From: Enterococcus sp. 4G2_DIV0659 | GTDB lineage: Bacteria > Bacillota > Bacilli > Lactobacillales > Enterococcaceae | Direction of reading: 5' to 3' | Assembly (NCBI RefSeq): GCF_002140715.2 | Contig: NZ_NGLE02000001.1 | Span: 1,709,001-1,773,000, forward strand | Length of the DNA: 64,000 nt | Shown here: positions 15,234 through 23,706 of the stretch, in pieces | How the letters are laid out: each line of letters starts with the position of its first letter | How positions within the stretch are numbered: the first letter of the stretch is position 1 | Program-made: the position numbers and the translations under genes | Notes under the pieces: model-generated | The model's input: the letters and a program-made list of their open reading frames with translations, nothing else | The model's database searches: none | Told to the model about the DNA's origin: nothing

Positions 15234-18200
15234 GTGGCAATAAAAAAAATAGGGATAAGTATAAATAGTAATGCTGAAGAGATTGAAAAACAATTTTCTA
15301 AGGTTTATTCTAAAATTAAACAAGTAAAATTTAACAAAACCAAATTTCAACCCAATTTTGAGAAGATTGAAAAAGTATTAGATCAGGCAAGAGGTTACAG
15401 TGGTATAGGAAATACCGCAAAATCTATCCAAAATGGGGCTGATGCACTTAAAAATATAAGCGATAAAGTTCCAGAAATAGTAGGGGGCGGTCCAGGCATA
15501 ATAGGTACTGGAATTAATACGGTTAGTGAAGTTGTTCAGCTACTAGGTGAAGGAGCGAAAGTGATGGAAGAGATTAATAGTAAAGTTCCATCAAACTTAG
15601 ATAAATTGACTCCAAAACTTTTTAATATGGGGGTAGCCATAGCTGGAATGGGAGGTGTTGTAGGAATTGTCGGTAAGCTAGCGGAGAAGAACTCAGAAGC
15701 AACAAGTGCAGGACTAGAAACAGTGGGAGGAATTACTAAGCTATTGGGCGAAGCTGCAGAATCACTGAAGCAAATCGATGCCAAAGTCCCATCAGATTTA
15801 GGAAAATTAGTACCTAAGTTACTAAATATGGGTGTGGCTATAAGTGGAATGGGTCTTCTTGTGATTGTTGCTGGGAAACTTTCTGAGAAAAATCCACTCG
15901 CAGCTCTTGCAGGTCTTGGTGTAGTGTGGGGAATAACAGAATTATTGATAAAATCTGCTGAAGCCTTGAAACAAATCAATAATAAAGTTCCCGGAAATCT
16001 TGGGAAAGTTACAGCTAAGATGCTTAGTATTGGAATAGCTATTGGTGGTATGAGTTTAATAGTAGGCGTAGTAGGTGCACTAGTTGCAACAGGTGTAGGT
16101 GCATTGATTGCTGGTTCAGGTCTAGTTACGGTTTATTTGGTTGCTTCTGAACTTATGCACGTTGCAGAGGCTATCAGTCAGCTTGATAAAAAGGTTCCGA
16201 CAAATTTTAATAAGGTAAAACAGAAGATAAAAGTTATTGCTGAAGTTATTAAAGAATTCAGTACTTTAGGTAATCCTATTACACTTGTTAAAAATATTTT
16301 TGGTTCTCTGAGTACAGGATCTGTATCAAAAACGATTAAGATATTCATAGATATAGCAAAAGATTTTGAAAATCTTAGTAAATTTAAGATCCAATCTGTA
16401 GTGATTAAAAAGAAAATCCAAAGTATTCAAGAAGTATTGGAAACTATTAAAGGCAGTAACCTGATTCAAGCTTTAAATAGCAAGTTTAAAGCCTTTGATA
16501 CAGCAGGTTTAGCTAACACTGTTTCTAATTTTGTTTCTATAGGTGAAGATTTTTCTAAGTTACAAGAGGTTTCATTTGATGATAAAGTTGTTGAAAGCAA
16601 CTTAAAAAAAATTCAAGAAATATTAGAGATATTCAAGGGAGTAGAATTTCAGCAAATTTATGAGCATTTTAAAGAAGCGGGAGATACAATAGTTTTATCT
16701 GAAATGGTTGGTCAAATGCTTGAAATAGCTACTCATCTATCTGCTTTAGAAGAAATTCCTTTAGATACTGAAGCTGCTAAGAAAAAATTAGAAAAAATTC
16801 AAGAAGTGTTAAGTGTTTTTAAAGGAGGATCCTGGGCTGAACTGTTTGGCCATGGCTTAGAAGCAGCTGATAATTGGGTATTGACAAAAATGATAGATCA
16901 ATTAAAAGAAATTAGCAGATTACTATCAGATTTTGATAAGCAAGCTTTAGATGAAGGAGCTTTAGCCTCTATATCGGAGAAAATTAAGAAACTTCAAGAG
17001 GTCTTAAGGCTTTTTGATGGAGCTGACTGGGATCAACTTTGGGAAAGTATTTTTGAATTAGCCGATACCTATGTTATTACAGCGACTATTGAAGTTCTTA
17101 AAAAAACGACAGATAAGTTAAAGATTCTAAATGAAGCAGCTAAAGACATTGATTTTGAGTCTGTTGGAAAAGTGATCTTAGAAATTCAGAAAGTTTTAAG
17201 CCATTTAAACAAGTCGACTTGGCAAGATCTATTGGATGATGCTATCACAGCAGGAGATTTATGGTTTGTAAGTAGTTCAATGAATAGGATTGCTGAAATT
17301 GCAAAAAGCTTAGAAAATACTCAAAAAACTAAATTTTCTTATGAAGTTGTTAAGAAAAAAATTGAGGACATTCAAGATGTAGTTAAGCTATTAGGTGAAG
17401 GTAAGAACTTTTTTGAGAAGATTGGTAGTATTTTTTCAGGAACATTTGATGAGGCAAAATTAATGCTAGCAGTCTCAAGTATGGAGAAAATTGTAGAGAT
17501 TGCAAAAAGTTTGGAAATTTTACAAGAAATTACATTAAATAGAAAGAAAATTGACCAAAATATTGATTATATTAACAGCGCAATTGAAAAAATGGGTCAA
17601 GATAAACTATTAGATTTCTTTTCTAAGATGTTGAAGGCAGAAGATTGGATTGATATAAAGAATTCTGTGGATGCAATGATACCTGTGATGGAATCATTGA
17701 ATAATCTGGTAAAAGACAAATTAGAGGACATTATGATTAATGATCGAATTACTAGGCTCAATAATATTATCAAAAATTTAGGACCAGACGGTCTTAAAAC
17801 TAGTTTTGAAAATATGTTGAAGGCAGAAGAACTAATTGAAATCAAGAAAGCAGTAGAAGTTTTTATACAAATCATAGATATATTTGGAGATATTAATACT
17901 GCTGCAGAAAATATAGATTTTACAGCTGTTAATACAACAATTACAGATGTTACAGAAGCTGTAAAACGAATTGGCGACCTCGAAAGTACAACAGATGGGG
18001 TTGATCAAATTAAATTATTAATTGAATCGTTTGCCAAATTGATGGCAGATTTAAAAAAATTGGAAGGACAATTTCTTCTTATTGGAGCTAGTTATGGGCA
18101 GCAAATTATCGAAGGTTTTAATACAATGGAAGTATCCGCTTCTATTTTGAGACAAATTACTACTTTAATTCAATCGTTAAATAATAAGTTTGTAAACTTT

Positions 18201-18848
18201 TTGATGATTGGTACACTCTGGGGAATGTCTTTGAAAGGCGCATTCAATAATGCGATACAGAATTTGTTTTCTAGTATTGATACGCAAGTTGCAAATCTTA
18301 GTGAATATAACTCGGTATTTACATCTTTCGGAACTTTGCTAGGACAATCTTTTGTAGATAGTTTTGCAATTAAAATTGAAGGAATTAGTACAGCAGTCCA
18401 AAATCAAGTTGATAAGATTCAAAGCATAATTGATAATTCTTCTAATCCAGTTAGATCGGCTATTAATAAAGCCCAAAAAACAGGCAATTATGCAACTGGA
18501 GGTGAAGTAGCTGGTAATCGTTCATTAAGTGGTTTATCCAGCATTTTCAAAAAGAAAGGTACAGATACTGTACCAGCCATGCTAACACCAGGAGAATTTG
18601 TTCAGCGCAGAGCAGCTGTTAGTACCTTTGGTCTTGATTTTATGAATAAAGTAAACAATCTTGATGTTCGTGGAGCATTTAGCGCGTTGACAGGTAGATT
18701 TAATACTCAGTCAATGCTTATTCCGGCTGTTTCAACTGTTGTCAATAACATTAACCATACAACAAATAATGCTAATAGAGTGACACAAAATGTAGTTGGT
18801 GGAAATGCTGATTATATTATGAAACGAGCAAGTCGTTATTTAAGATAA
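15234..18848 (+). CDS. Tail tape measure protein
   Basis: The 1204-aa protein sets tail length and occupies the tube. It starts at a GTG with a perfect AAAGGAGG. Residues about 110-330 are three tandem repeats of about 67 residues (each KVP.(N/D)L.KL, then a glycine-rich hydrophobic stretch), possibly membrane-active. Residues about 390-900 are a series of helical repeats of about 62-65 residues with KIQEVL..F.G..W. The C-terminus has TGGEVAGN and DTVPAMLTPGEFVQRRAAV, the classical end of Gram-positive tape measures. At 1.5 angstrom per residue the tail would be roughly 180 nm. No lytic domain is evident. Confidence 0.92.
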   Translation: MAIKKIGISINSNAEEIEKQFSKVYSKIKQVKFNKTKFQPNFEKIEKVLDQARGYSGIGNTAKSIQNGADALKNISDKVPEIVGGGPGIIGTGINTVSEVVQLLGEGAKVMEEINSKVPSNLDKLTPKLFNMGVAIAGMGGVVGIVGKLAEKNSEATSAGLETVGGITKLLGEAAESLKQIDAKVPSDLGKLVPKLLNMGVAISGMGLLVIVAGKLSEKNPLAALAGLGVVWGITELLIKSAEALKQINNKVPGNLGKVTAKMLSIGIAIGGMSLIVGVVGALVATGVGALIAGSGLVTVYLVASELMHVAEAISQLDKKVPTNFNKVKQKIKVIAEVIKEFSTLGNPITLVKNIFGSLSTGSVSKTIKIFIDIAKDFENLSKFKIQSVVIKKKIQSIQEVLETIKGSNLIQALNSKFKAFDTAGLANTVSNFVSIGEDFSKLQEVSFDDKVVESNLKKIQEILEIFKGVEFQQIYEHFKEAGDTIVLSEMVGQMLEIATHLSALEEIPLDTEAAKKKLEKIQEVLSVFKGGSWAELFGHGLEAADNWVLTKMIDQLKEISRLLSDFDKQALDEGALASISEKIKKLQEVLRLFDGADWDQLWESIFELADTYVITATIEVLKKTTDKLKILNEAAKDIDFESVGKVILEIQKVLSHLNKSTWQDLLDDAITAGDLWFVSSSMNRIAEIAKSLENTQKTKFSYEVVKKKIEDIQDVVKLLGEGKNFFEKIGSIFSGTFDEAKLMLAVSSMEKIVEIAKSLEILQEITLNRKKIDQNIDYINSAIEKMGQDKLLDFFSKMLKAEDWIDIKNSVDAMIPVMESLNNLVKDKLEDIMINDRITRLNNIIKNLGPDGLKTSFENMLKAEELIEIKKAVEVFIQIIDIFGDINTAAENIDFTAVNTTITDVTEAVKRIGDLESTTDGVDQIKLLIESFAKLMADLKKLEGQFLLIGASYGQQIIEGFNTMEVSASILRQITTLIQSLNNKFVNFLMIGTLWGMSLKGAFNNAIQNLFSSIDTQVANLSEYNSVFTSFGTLLGQSFVDSFAIKIEGISTAVQNQVDKIQSIIDNSSNPVRSAINKAQKTGNYATGGEVAGNRSLSGLSSIFKKKGTDTVPAMLTPGEFVQRRAAVSTFGLDFMNKVNNLDVRGAFSALTGRFNTQSMLIPAVSTVVNNINHTTNNANRVTQNVVGGNADYIMKRASRYLR

Positions 18849-18921
18849 GCTTTTAAATGATGAAACTGTTTATCTGTTGGTTATAAGTATAATAACTAAA
18901 AATAATTTCTTCCTTTTTGAA

Positions 18922-19161
18922 ATGATATTTACAATTAACGGTCAAACAAATGAAGTTTCAGATGTCGATCTTAAGTTAAAAGGAAATATTGATGGAGAAA
19001 TGAAAGATGATTTATCATATGAAGTAAGTAAAGGCAGAATGGTAGAACATTCTCTTTTCAACACTGATATAGCAGCACTAGCAGAAGTCCTGAAAAGCCT
19101 AGATTATTCTGATAAAGAAATCTTAGAATTCGCTCAGTGGTATTACAACAATAATAATTAA
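18922..19161 (+). CDS. Small tail-cluster protein after the tape measure, unknown
   Basis: Starting at the ATG at 18922 the product has 79 residues (MIFTINGQTNEVSDVDLKLK...) ending in an asparagine run. A TTG at 18877 in frame would add 15 residues; neither start has a clear ribosome site, so translation may be weak or coupled. The sequence is acidic and looks like a beta strand region followed by helices (IAALAEVLKSLDYSDKEILE). The position between tape measure and Dit suggests a tail accessory protein. A strong terminator follows at once. Confidence 0.5.
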   Translation: MIFTINGQTNEVSDVDLKLKGNIDGEMKDDLSYEVSKGRMVEHSLFNTDIAALAEVLKSLDYSDKEILEFAQWYYNNNN

Positions 19162-19164
19162 CAA

Positions 19165-19206
19165 AAAGAACAAGAACAGCTTTTTAGCTGTTCTTGTTCT
19201 TTTTTA
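19165..19206 (+). terminator. Very strong terminator inside the tail cluster
   Basis: A perfect 17-bp stem (AAAGAACAAGAACAGCT with its complement) and a 4-nt loop, ending in a long T run. It lies 35 bp before the Dit-like gene, with no promoter visible between, so the downstream tail genes seem to depend on read-through. Confidence 0.88.
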
Positions 19207-19240
19207 TCTACCCAACCAACCCAAAAGAAAGGAGAAAACC

Positions 19241-20323
19241 ATGACGATATTAAACAGAAAATACATCCAATTCAACGATCTTGTGATCGACAACTACGAA
19301 ATGTTGCAATCAGCGGATCTAAGCGGCGGGTTTAAAACAGGTACAACAGAATATAGCTTCGGTCATGGAAGTTACGCTAATTTTAAAGCCAAGCAGCAGT
19401 TTTCTATGGAGCAATCGCTAAGCATGACATTAAAACTCGATACAAGGAAATTGAGCTGTGATCAAAAGAAATTTTATAAAGACTACGTATACATGAATCT
19501 TGTCAAAGCAGGTAAGTTATGGGCTATTGAAGGCGAACAGCTATTATGGACAAATGCTTTTATTAAGGATTTCAGCGAGTCTTATTCAATGGAACGACAT
19601 GTCGTTAATTTTGATATTGATTTTGTGTTATACGAAGGAGTCTGGCACAAAGCAGATACCAAAAAAGTTTTTCTAAAACCATATGCAGCTTGCAATTTTA
19701 TGGAATGTTTAGACTTTCAGGAAGTTGACGAGTGTCAGGATTGTTGTATTTCTTGCAGTCAAACGAACCATGAACCATGTCCAAAATGTGTCTGTGAATG
19801 TGAGTTTCTAAATGGAGAGAACTCGCTTTGCGAGCTGAAAAAAGAAATTACCAGTGCTTTTTATAGCCAATGTGGTGATACCTATCAGATCATCTATAAC
19901 TGCGAGGCAGGGAAAAAGATTTGGTCTGAAGAAAAAATGCTTGGACATAAAATTTGTAAAGCAGAGCCATGTAAAGATATTATCGCAGGTCAATTCTATA
20001 GCGATACGATTCTAGACAGTGATAAGGTCACGATTACCTTGATTGGAGCAATGAAAGATCCTGTGGTTACCTTAAACGGCAATACGATGCAAATATTAGG
20101 TGAATATAACGGGAAGTTGACATTGACTGCGAGTGGCGAGATTTTTTATCTAGAAGATAAATGTTGTTCAGAAAAGACAATCAGTATCAATCAACTCGTT
20201 ATACCTGTGGGCAATACATTTGGCTTTACAGTCCATCACGGGACGAACAGACTTATCGTAGAAACAAATAACTGTTGTGAAATGACTTGTGCGTATGTCA
20301 AAGTCGACAGATTAACGATTTAA
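19241..20323 (+). CDS. Distal tail (Dit-like) protein with a cysteine-rich insert
   Basis: The 360-aa protein follows the tape measure, where the Dit hub protein of siphophages lies. The first 140 residues (FNDLVIDNYEMLQSADLSGG, TTEYSFGHGSYANF, the AIEGEQLLWTNAFIKDFS strand pattern) fit a Dit N-terminal domain that forms the hexameric baseplate hub. Residues about 148-196 form an insert with about fourteen cysteines, including CQDCC, CPKCVCEC and flanking single cysteines, which looks metal-binding. The C-terminal 160 residues look beta-rich, like a galectin-type domain. AAAGGAG precedes the ATG. Confidence 0.7.
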   Translation: MTILNRKYIQFNDLVIDNYEMLQSADLSGGFKTGTTEYSFGHGSYANFKAKQQFSMEQSLSMTLKLDTRKLSCDQKKFYKDYVYMNLVKAGKLWAIEGEQLLWTNAFIKDFSESYSMERHVVNFDIDFVLYEGVWHKADTKKVFLKPYAACNFMECLDFQEVDECQDCCISCSQTNHEPCPKCVCECEFLNGENSLCELKKEITSAFYSQCGDTYQIIYNCEAGKKIWSEEKMLGHKICKAEPCKDIIAGQFYSDTILDSDKVTITLIGAMKDPVVTLNGNTMQILGEYNGKLTLTASGEIFYLEDKCCSEKTISINQLVIPVGNTFGFTVHHGTNRLIVETNNCCEMTCAYVKVDRLTI

Positions 20324-20338
20324 AAAGGAGGGAAACCA

Positions 20339-21256
20339 ATGTCTGATTATTGTACAGCTTGTGGTGCTTTAAAAGAGTATGCACCGCATTTTGTTGCCAA
20401 TGGGATTACAAACAAAGAGTGTCAAAGTCTCCAGAAGGATACAGGCTTAAACCCAGATTTAAAAGAGTTGCATACCAATTGTGAAGACCTCAATGATATG
20501 CTGGACTGTTTACTCAGCTCATTACAAGACAAATTACCAGCCTATAGTGTTTGTGAGTGGAAAGAGTACATGAAAGAAGTAACAAACAATCTATATACTC
20601 TCCAAAAAGCATTGATTTGCAGCGAATGCGGACAATGGGGGAAATTGCATGAAATAGAAGATTCAATCAATAAATTATGGGCAAAAATGGCAAAGGTGGA
20701 AGCGGCATTAGACGCTTTAGCTGCTCAAAAATGGGAAGTCGATGTTCGTCGCGTCGTTCAGGCAGAAGTCCCAGAGTTAAAGATTCATATTGATCGGTCA
20801 GGATATTTTGAATTTAACTGGACAGATTGGGACATGAATGGTTCTGTCATTACCAAGCCGATGGGTAGAGGGAAACTTACAGGTAGAATTAATTTTGGTA
20901 TGACTCAGGAAAATGGTATGAATGCCAAATGGCAAGTTAGAAGTGTCACCTTAGATACTGTTTCTTACAACTCACTGAATGTTAGAAGCTTGGAGTTTAT
21001 TATCAAGTTTTATGTACCAAAAATGACAGGAGGAACAGTATCGTACGAACGTCCGCATGATACTATGAAAAGCTTCACTGATAAAATCAATAAAACGATT
21101 CCTGTCAATTTGAAAGGAGTCTTAACTTCAGGACAGAATAGTGGCTGGTTGCAGATTTTTACGTTTAAGGATCAAGGGAAAGTACGGAGCAATATCGTGG
21201 ATGGACAAGTACGTTTCACTAACAAACATTTAACGTCCGTTCCACCATATATTTAA
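20339..21256 (+). CDS. Cysteine-rich tail protein, paralog 1
   Basis: The 305-aa protein has an N-terminal module of about 115 residues with eight cysteines in the order CxxC, C, C, C, C, CxxC (YCTACGAL at the start, CSECGQW at the end), shared with the next two genes. A helical linker (LHEIEDSINKLWAKMAKVEAALDALAAQ) and a beta-rich C-terminal domain (IHIDRSGYFEFNWTDW...) follow. AAAGGAGG precedes the ATG. The order after Dit suggests baseplate or adhesin subunits. I do not recognise the family. Confidence 0.66.
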   Translation: MSDYCTACGALKEYAPHFVANGITNKECQSLQKDTGLNPDLKELHTNCEDLNDMLDCLLSSLQDKLPAYSVCEWKEYMKEVTNNLYTLQKALICSECGQWGKLHEIEDSINKLWAKMAKVEAALDALAAQKWEVDVRRVVQAEVPELKIHIDRSGYFEFNWTDWDMNGSVITKPMGRGKLTGRINFGMTQENGMNAKWQVRSVTLDTVSYNSLNVRSLEFIIKFYVPKMTGGTVSYERPHDTMKSFTDKINKTIPVNLKGVLTSGQNSGWLQIFTFKDQGKVRSNIVDGQVRFTNKHLTSVPPYI

Positions 21257-21282
21257 GTAATTCAGAAAAGGAGAGGAAGACA

Positions 21283-22203
21283 ATGGCTGAATATTGTGCA
21301 GCATGTGAGAATTTAAAAGAATATGCAGCGAATTTTATCATAAATGGCATTACAGAAAAAGAGTGTAATAGCTTGAAAAAAGACACAGGACTAAATCCGA
21401 ATTTGGATGTTCTACATACCAATTGTGAAGATTTAAATGATCTTAATGACTGTCTAATCGGTGCTTTAAAAGAGACTTTGGCAGACCAAAGCGTATGTGA
21501 TTGGAAAGAATTTATGGATCAATTAATGACTAATTTACAATTGATGAATAAAGCGATGGTTTGTAGCGACTGTGGGCAATGGTTGAAGATTCATGAATTA
21601 GAAGACTCAATCAATAAATTATGGAAAAAAATGGCAAAAGTAGAGGCAGCATTAGATGCGTTAGCGGCTCAAAACTGGGAAGTGAATGCACGTTATTTAA
21701 TTGAATATTCAACACCAGAAATGAGCGTATCAATTGATCGAAGTACGGGAAATTTTGTATTTAATTGGACAGATTGGTTAAATAGCTCGTATACACAACG
21801 CTTAGGAAAAGGCCGCGTCACGGGTAAAGTTCATTTTGGCATGGGTCAAGAGAGTGGATTGAATGCGAAATGGCAAATTAGAAGTGTAACAATCAACACA
21901 TGTAGTTATACCTCAAACCAAGTGAGTGATGTAAATACATTTGTTATTAATTTATATGTAAAAGATGATAGTGAAGCATTGATTTATCAGAAAACGCATA
22001 ATACCATGAGTAGTTTTACAGACAATATCAATAAAACAGTCACTATTGGTATGAAAGGTGTACTTTCTACAGGAAGCAATAGTGGGTGGATTCAGTTTCT
22101 TGAAGTCTTTAATGATAGTGTATCAAGTTCGCTTGATGACCGCGCCAATGTTCAAATACAATTTGTCAATAATAACAAATCACCGCTTTCTCCATATATC
22201 TAA
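21283..22203 (+). CDS. Cysteine-rich tail protein, paralog 2
   Basis: The 306-aa protein is a full-length paralog of the preceding gene: the same eight-cysteine N-terminal module (YCAACENL to CSDCGQW), an almost identical linker helix and the same C-terminal domain (SIDRSTGNFVFNWTDW, GMKGVLSTGSNSGW). The C-terminal parts are more diverged than the linker, as expected if they bind different ligands. AAAGGAG precedes the ATG. It ends in PLSPYI, like PPYI in paralog 1. Confidence 0.66.
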   Translation: MAEYCAACENLKEYAANFIINGITEKECNSLKKDTGLNPNLDVLHTNCEDLNDLNDCLIGALKETLADQSVCDWKEFMDQLMTNLQLMNKAMVCSDCGQWLKIHELEDSINKLWKKMAKVEAALDALAAQNWEVNARYLIEYSTPEMSVSIDRSTGNFVFNWTDWLNSSYTQRLGKGRVTGKVHFGMGQESGLNAKWQIRSVTINTCSYTSNQVSDVNTFVINLYVKDDSEALIYQKTHNTMSSFTDNINKTVTIGMKGVLSTGSNSGWIQFLEVFNDSVSSSLDDRANVQIQFVNNNKSPLSPYI

Positions 22204-22216
22204 ACTAAGTATGTAA

Positions 22217-22260
22217 GAAAAAATCGTTTTTGCTTGTTTTATACAGCAGAAGCGTTTTTT
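22217..22260 (+). terminator. Probable terminator after paralog 2
   Basis: CGTTTTTGCT (22225-22234) pairs with AGCAGAAGCG (22244-22253), with two G-U pairs, followed by six T. It is the third terminator-like structure inside the tail cluster. Confidence 0.6.
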
Positions 22261-22335
22261 GTTAGATACACTACTTTTATCAAAAAATGGACTATAAAAG
22301 AATAAAGAATGACAGAAAAGAAAGGATGAAACAAC

Positions 22336-22917
22336 ATGACAGATTGCCAAGCGTGTGAAAAATTAAAAACAGACAACCCAGAATTTGTGTTGAATGGGAT
22401 TACAGATAAGGAATGCAAAAGTTTACAGAAAAATACAGGATTAAATCCTAAATTACCTGTTTTGCATAAGAACTGTGAAGATTTAAATGATATGAATGAT
22501 TGCTTATTAGGCTATTTAGGAGAAGAACTTCCAGCAGTGGATATGTGTGATATTAAAGACTTTATTCAGGATTTTCTAAATAATCAACGACTGATGAATA
22601 AAGCGTTGATTTGCTCAGATTGTGGGCAATGGGAGTTGATTGAAAAAATGCTGGATGCTTTATTGAAAATCATTGAGAAACTAAAAGAAATCGGCGTCTG
22701 GGAAGGCGGTCTTGAAGGCGGCTTTATTCCAGGAAAAGGGATCGCTGGCGGAAATATCAACTTATTTGGTGGTTCTCCTGATGGTGCTCATTATATCCGA
22801 ACGAATAATAAATCTACAGAAAACGATTTAGCGGGCGGGATCAATGTAGCCTTGTTGAAACAATTGAAAGCAGAATTGAAGGAAGAACTAAAACAAGAAT
22901 TAAAAGAGGGTGAATAA
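22336..22917 (+). CDS. Cysteine-rich tail protein, paralog 3, with a different C-terminus
   Basis: The 193-aa protein shares the eight-cysteine module (DCQACEKL to CSDCGQW) with the two preceding genes but lacks their linker and C-terminal domain. It instead has a glycine-rich stretch (GGLEGGFIPGKGIAGGNINLFGG in part) and a charged C-terminal helix of Leu/Lys/Glu repeats (LKAELKEELKQELKEGE). It may be the truncated or anchoring member of the set. AAAGGATG precedes the ATG. It is followed after only two bases by the next gene. Confidence 0.64.
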   Translation: MTDCQACEKLKTDNPEFVLNGITDKECKSLQKNTGLNPKLPVLHKNCEDLNDMNDCLLGYLGEELPAVDMCDIKDFIQDFLNNQRLMNKALICSDCGQWELIEKMLDALLKIIEKLKEIGVWEGGLEGGFIPGKGIAGGNINLFGGSPDGAHYIRTNNKSTENDLAGGINVALLKQLKAELKEELKQELKEGE

Positions 22918-22919
22918 GG

Positions 22920-23702
22920 ATGCCGAATAAAAATTATGCACCAATTCGTGGTAGTTGGGGACATGATCCTGGTGTTCCTGGAGACGTTTATCTTGCTGGA
23001 GCGCCAACCGCTGCAGCATTTAATGCAATGCCGGGAAATCCGCCTGGGTATCCAGCAGGGCTAGGGTATGGTAAAGGGGTAACAGCAGAAAATATAAACG
23101 GCAGTATCTACCGATTACGTTTGTCTCTGGTAGCCTATGGAACTTCAGCGGCAACAGGAAACTACACGCCCTATGTGTATGCTGGTAATTTAGCAACAGA
23201 ATACGATTGGCAACTGATTGTTGCTAAAACTTCCGTCAATACAGAGAACCCTGAAAGTGCACCGTACACACATGCTTTTACAGAAACGTTAAAAAAGAAA
23301 TACTACGGAACGCAGCCCTTATATGCATTGGGTGGATGGAACAATTCACATGCCCAAGATAGTTCAGGTGGGACTTGGTACAACGATGTAACAAAAAATA
23401 CCTTTGATGCAACGGATATTACGTGGTTAAAAATAACGATTTATGGAGATGATACATTTCCACTAGCCTATAGCTACATTCGATTTGCAGATATTATTGA
23501 TGATTATCGTCCAATGGCTATTAGAAAAAATGGTACATGGAAATCACTGGACAATAAAGGCGGTTTTTGGCAGATTCGCAAGTCAGGTAAATGGGTAGAT
23601 GTTCCTAAAACACTTTTTAGCGATGATGGAAAACCGAACAAAAGTGCCAATCAAATCCGTAAAGGCGGAACATGGAAAGCGCAAAGTAAGATAGGAGGCT
23701 GA
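22920..23702 (+). CDS. Putative baseplate protein with C-terminal IRKxGxW repeats
   Basis: The 260-aa protein is Gly/Pro/Tyr-rich at the N-terminus (NYAPIRGSWGHDPGVPGD) and beta-rich in the middle. The last 65 residues carry three short repeats: AIRKNGTWK, QIRKSGKWV and QIRKGGTWK. Repeats of this kind are seen at the ends of phage tail proteins and may bind a partner or cell wall. The ATG follows GGTGAATAAGG, so translation is likely coupled to the preceding gene. The function is inferred from position only. Confidence 0.58.
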   Translation: MPNKNYAPIRGSWGHDPGVPGDVYLAGAPTAAAFNAMPGNPPGYPAGLGYGKGVTAENINGSIYRLRLSLVAYGTSAATGNYTPYVYAGNLATEYDWQLIVAKTSVNTENPESAPYTHAFTETLKKKYYGTQPLYALGGWNNSHAQDSSGGTWYNDVTKNTFDATDITWLKITIYGDDTFPLAYSYIRFADIIDDYRPMAIRKNGTWKSLDNKGGFWQIRKSGKWVDVPKTLFSDDGKPNKSANQIRKGGTWKAQSKIGG

Positions 23703-23706
23703 ATAG

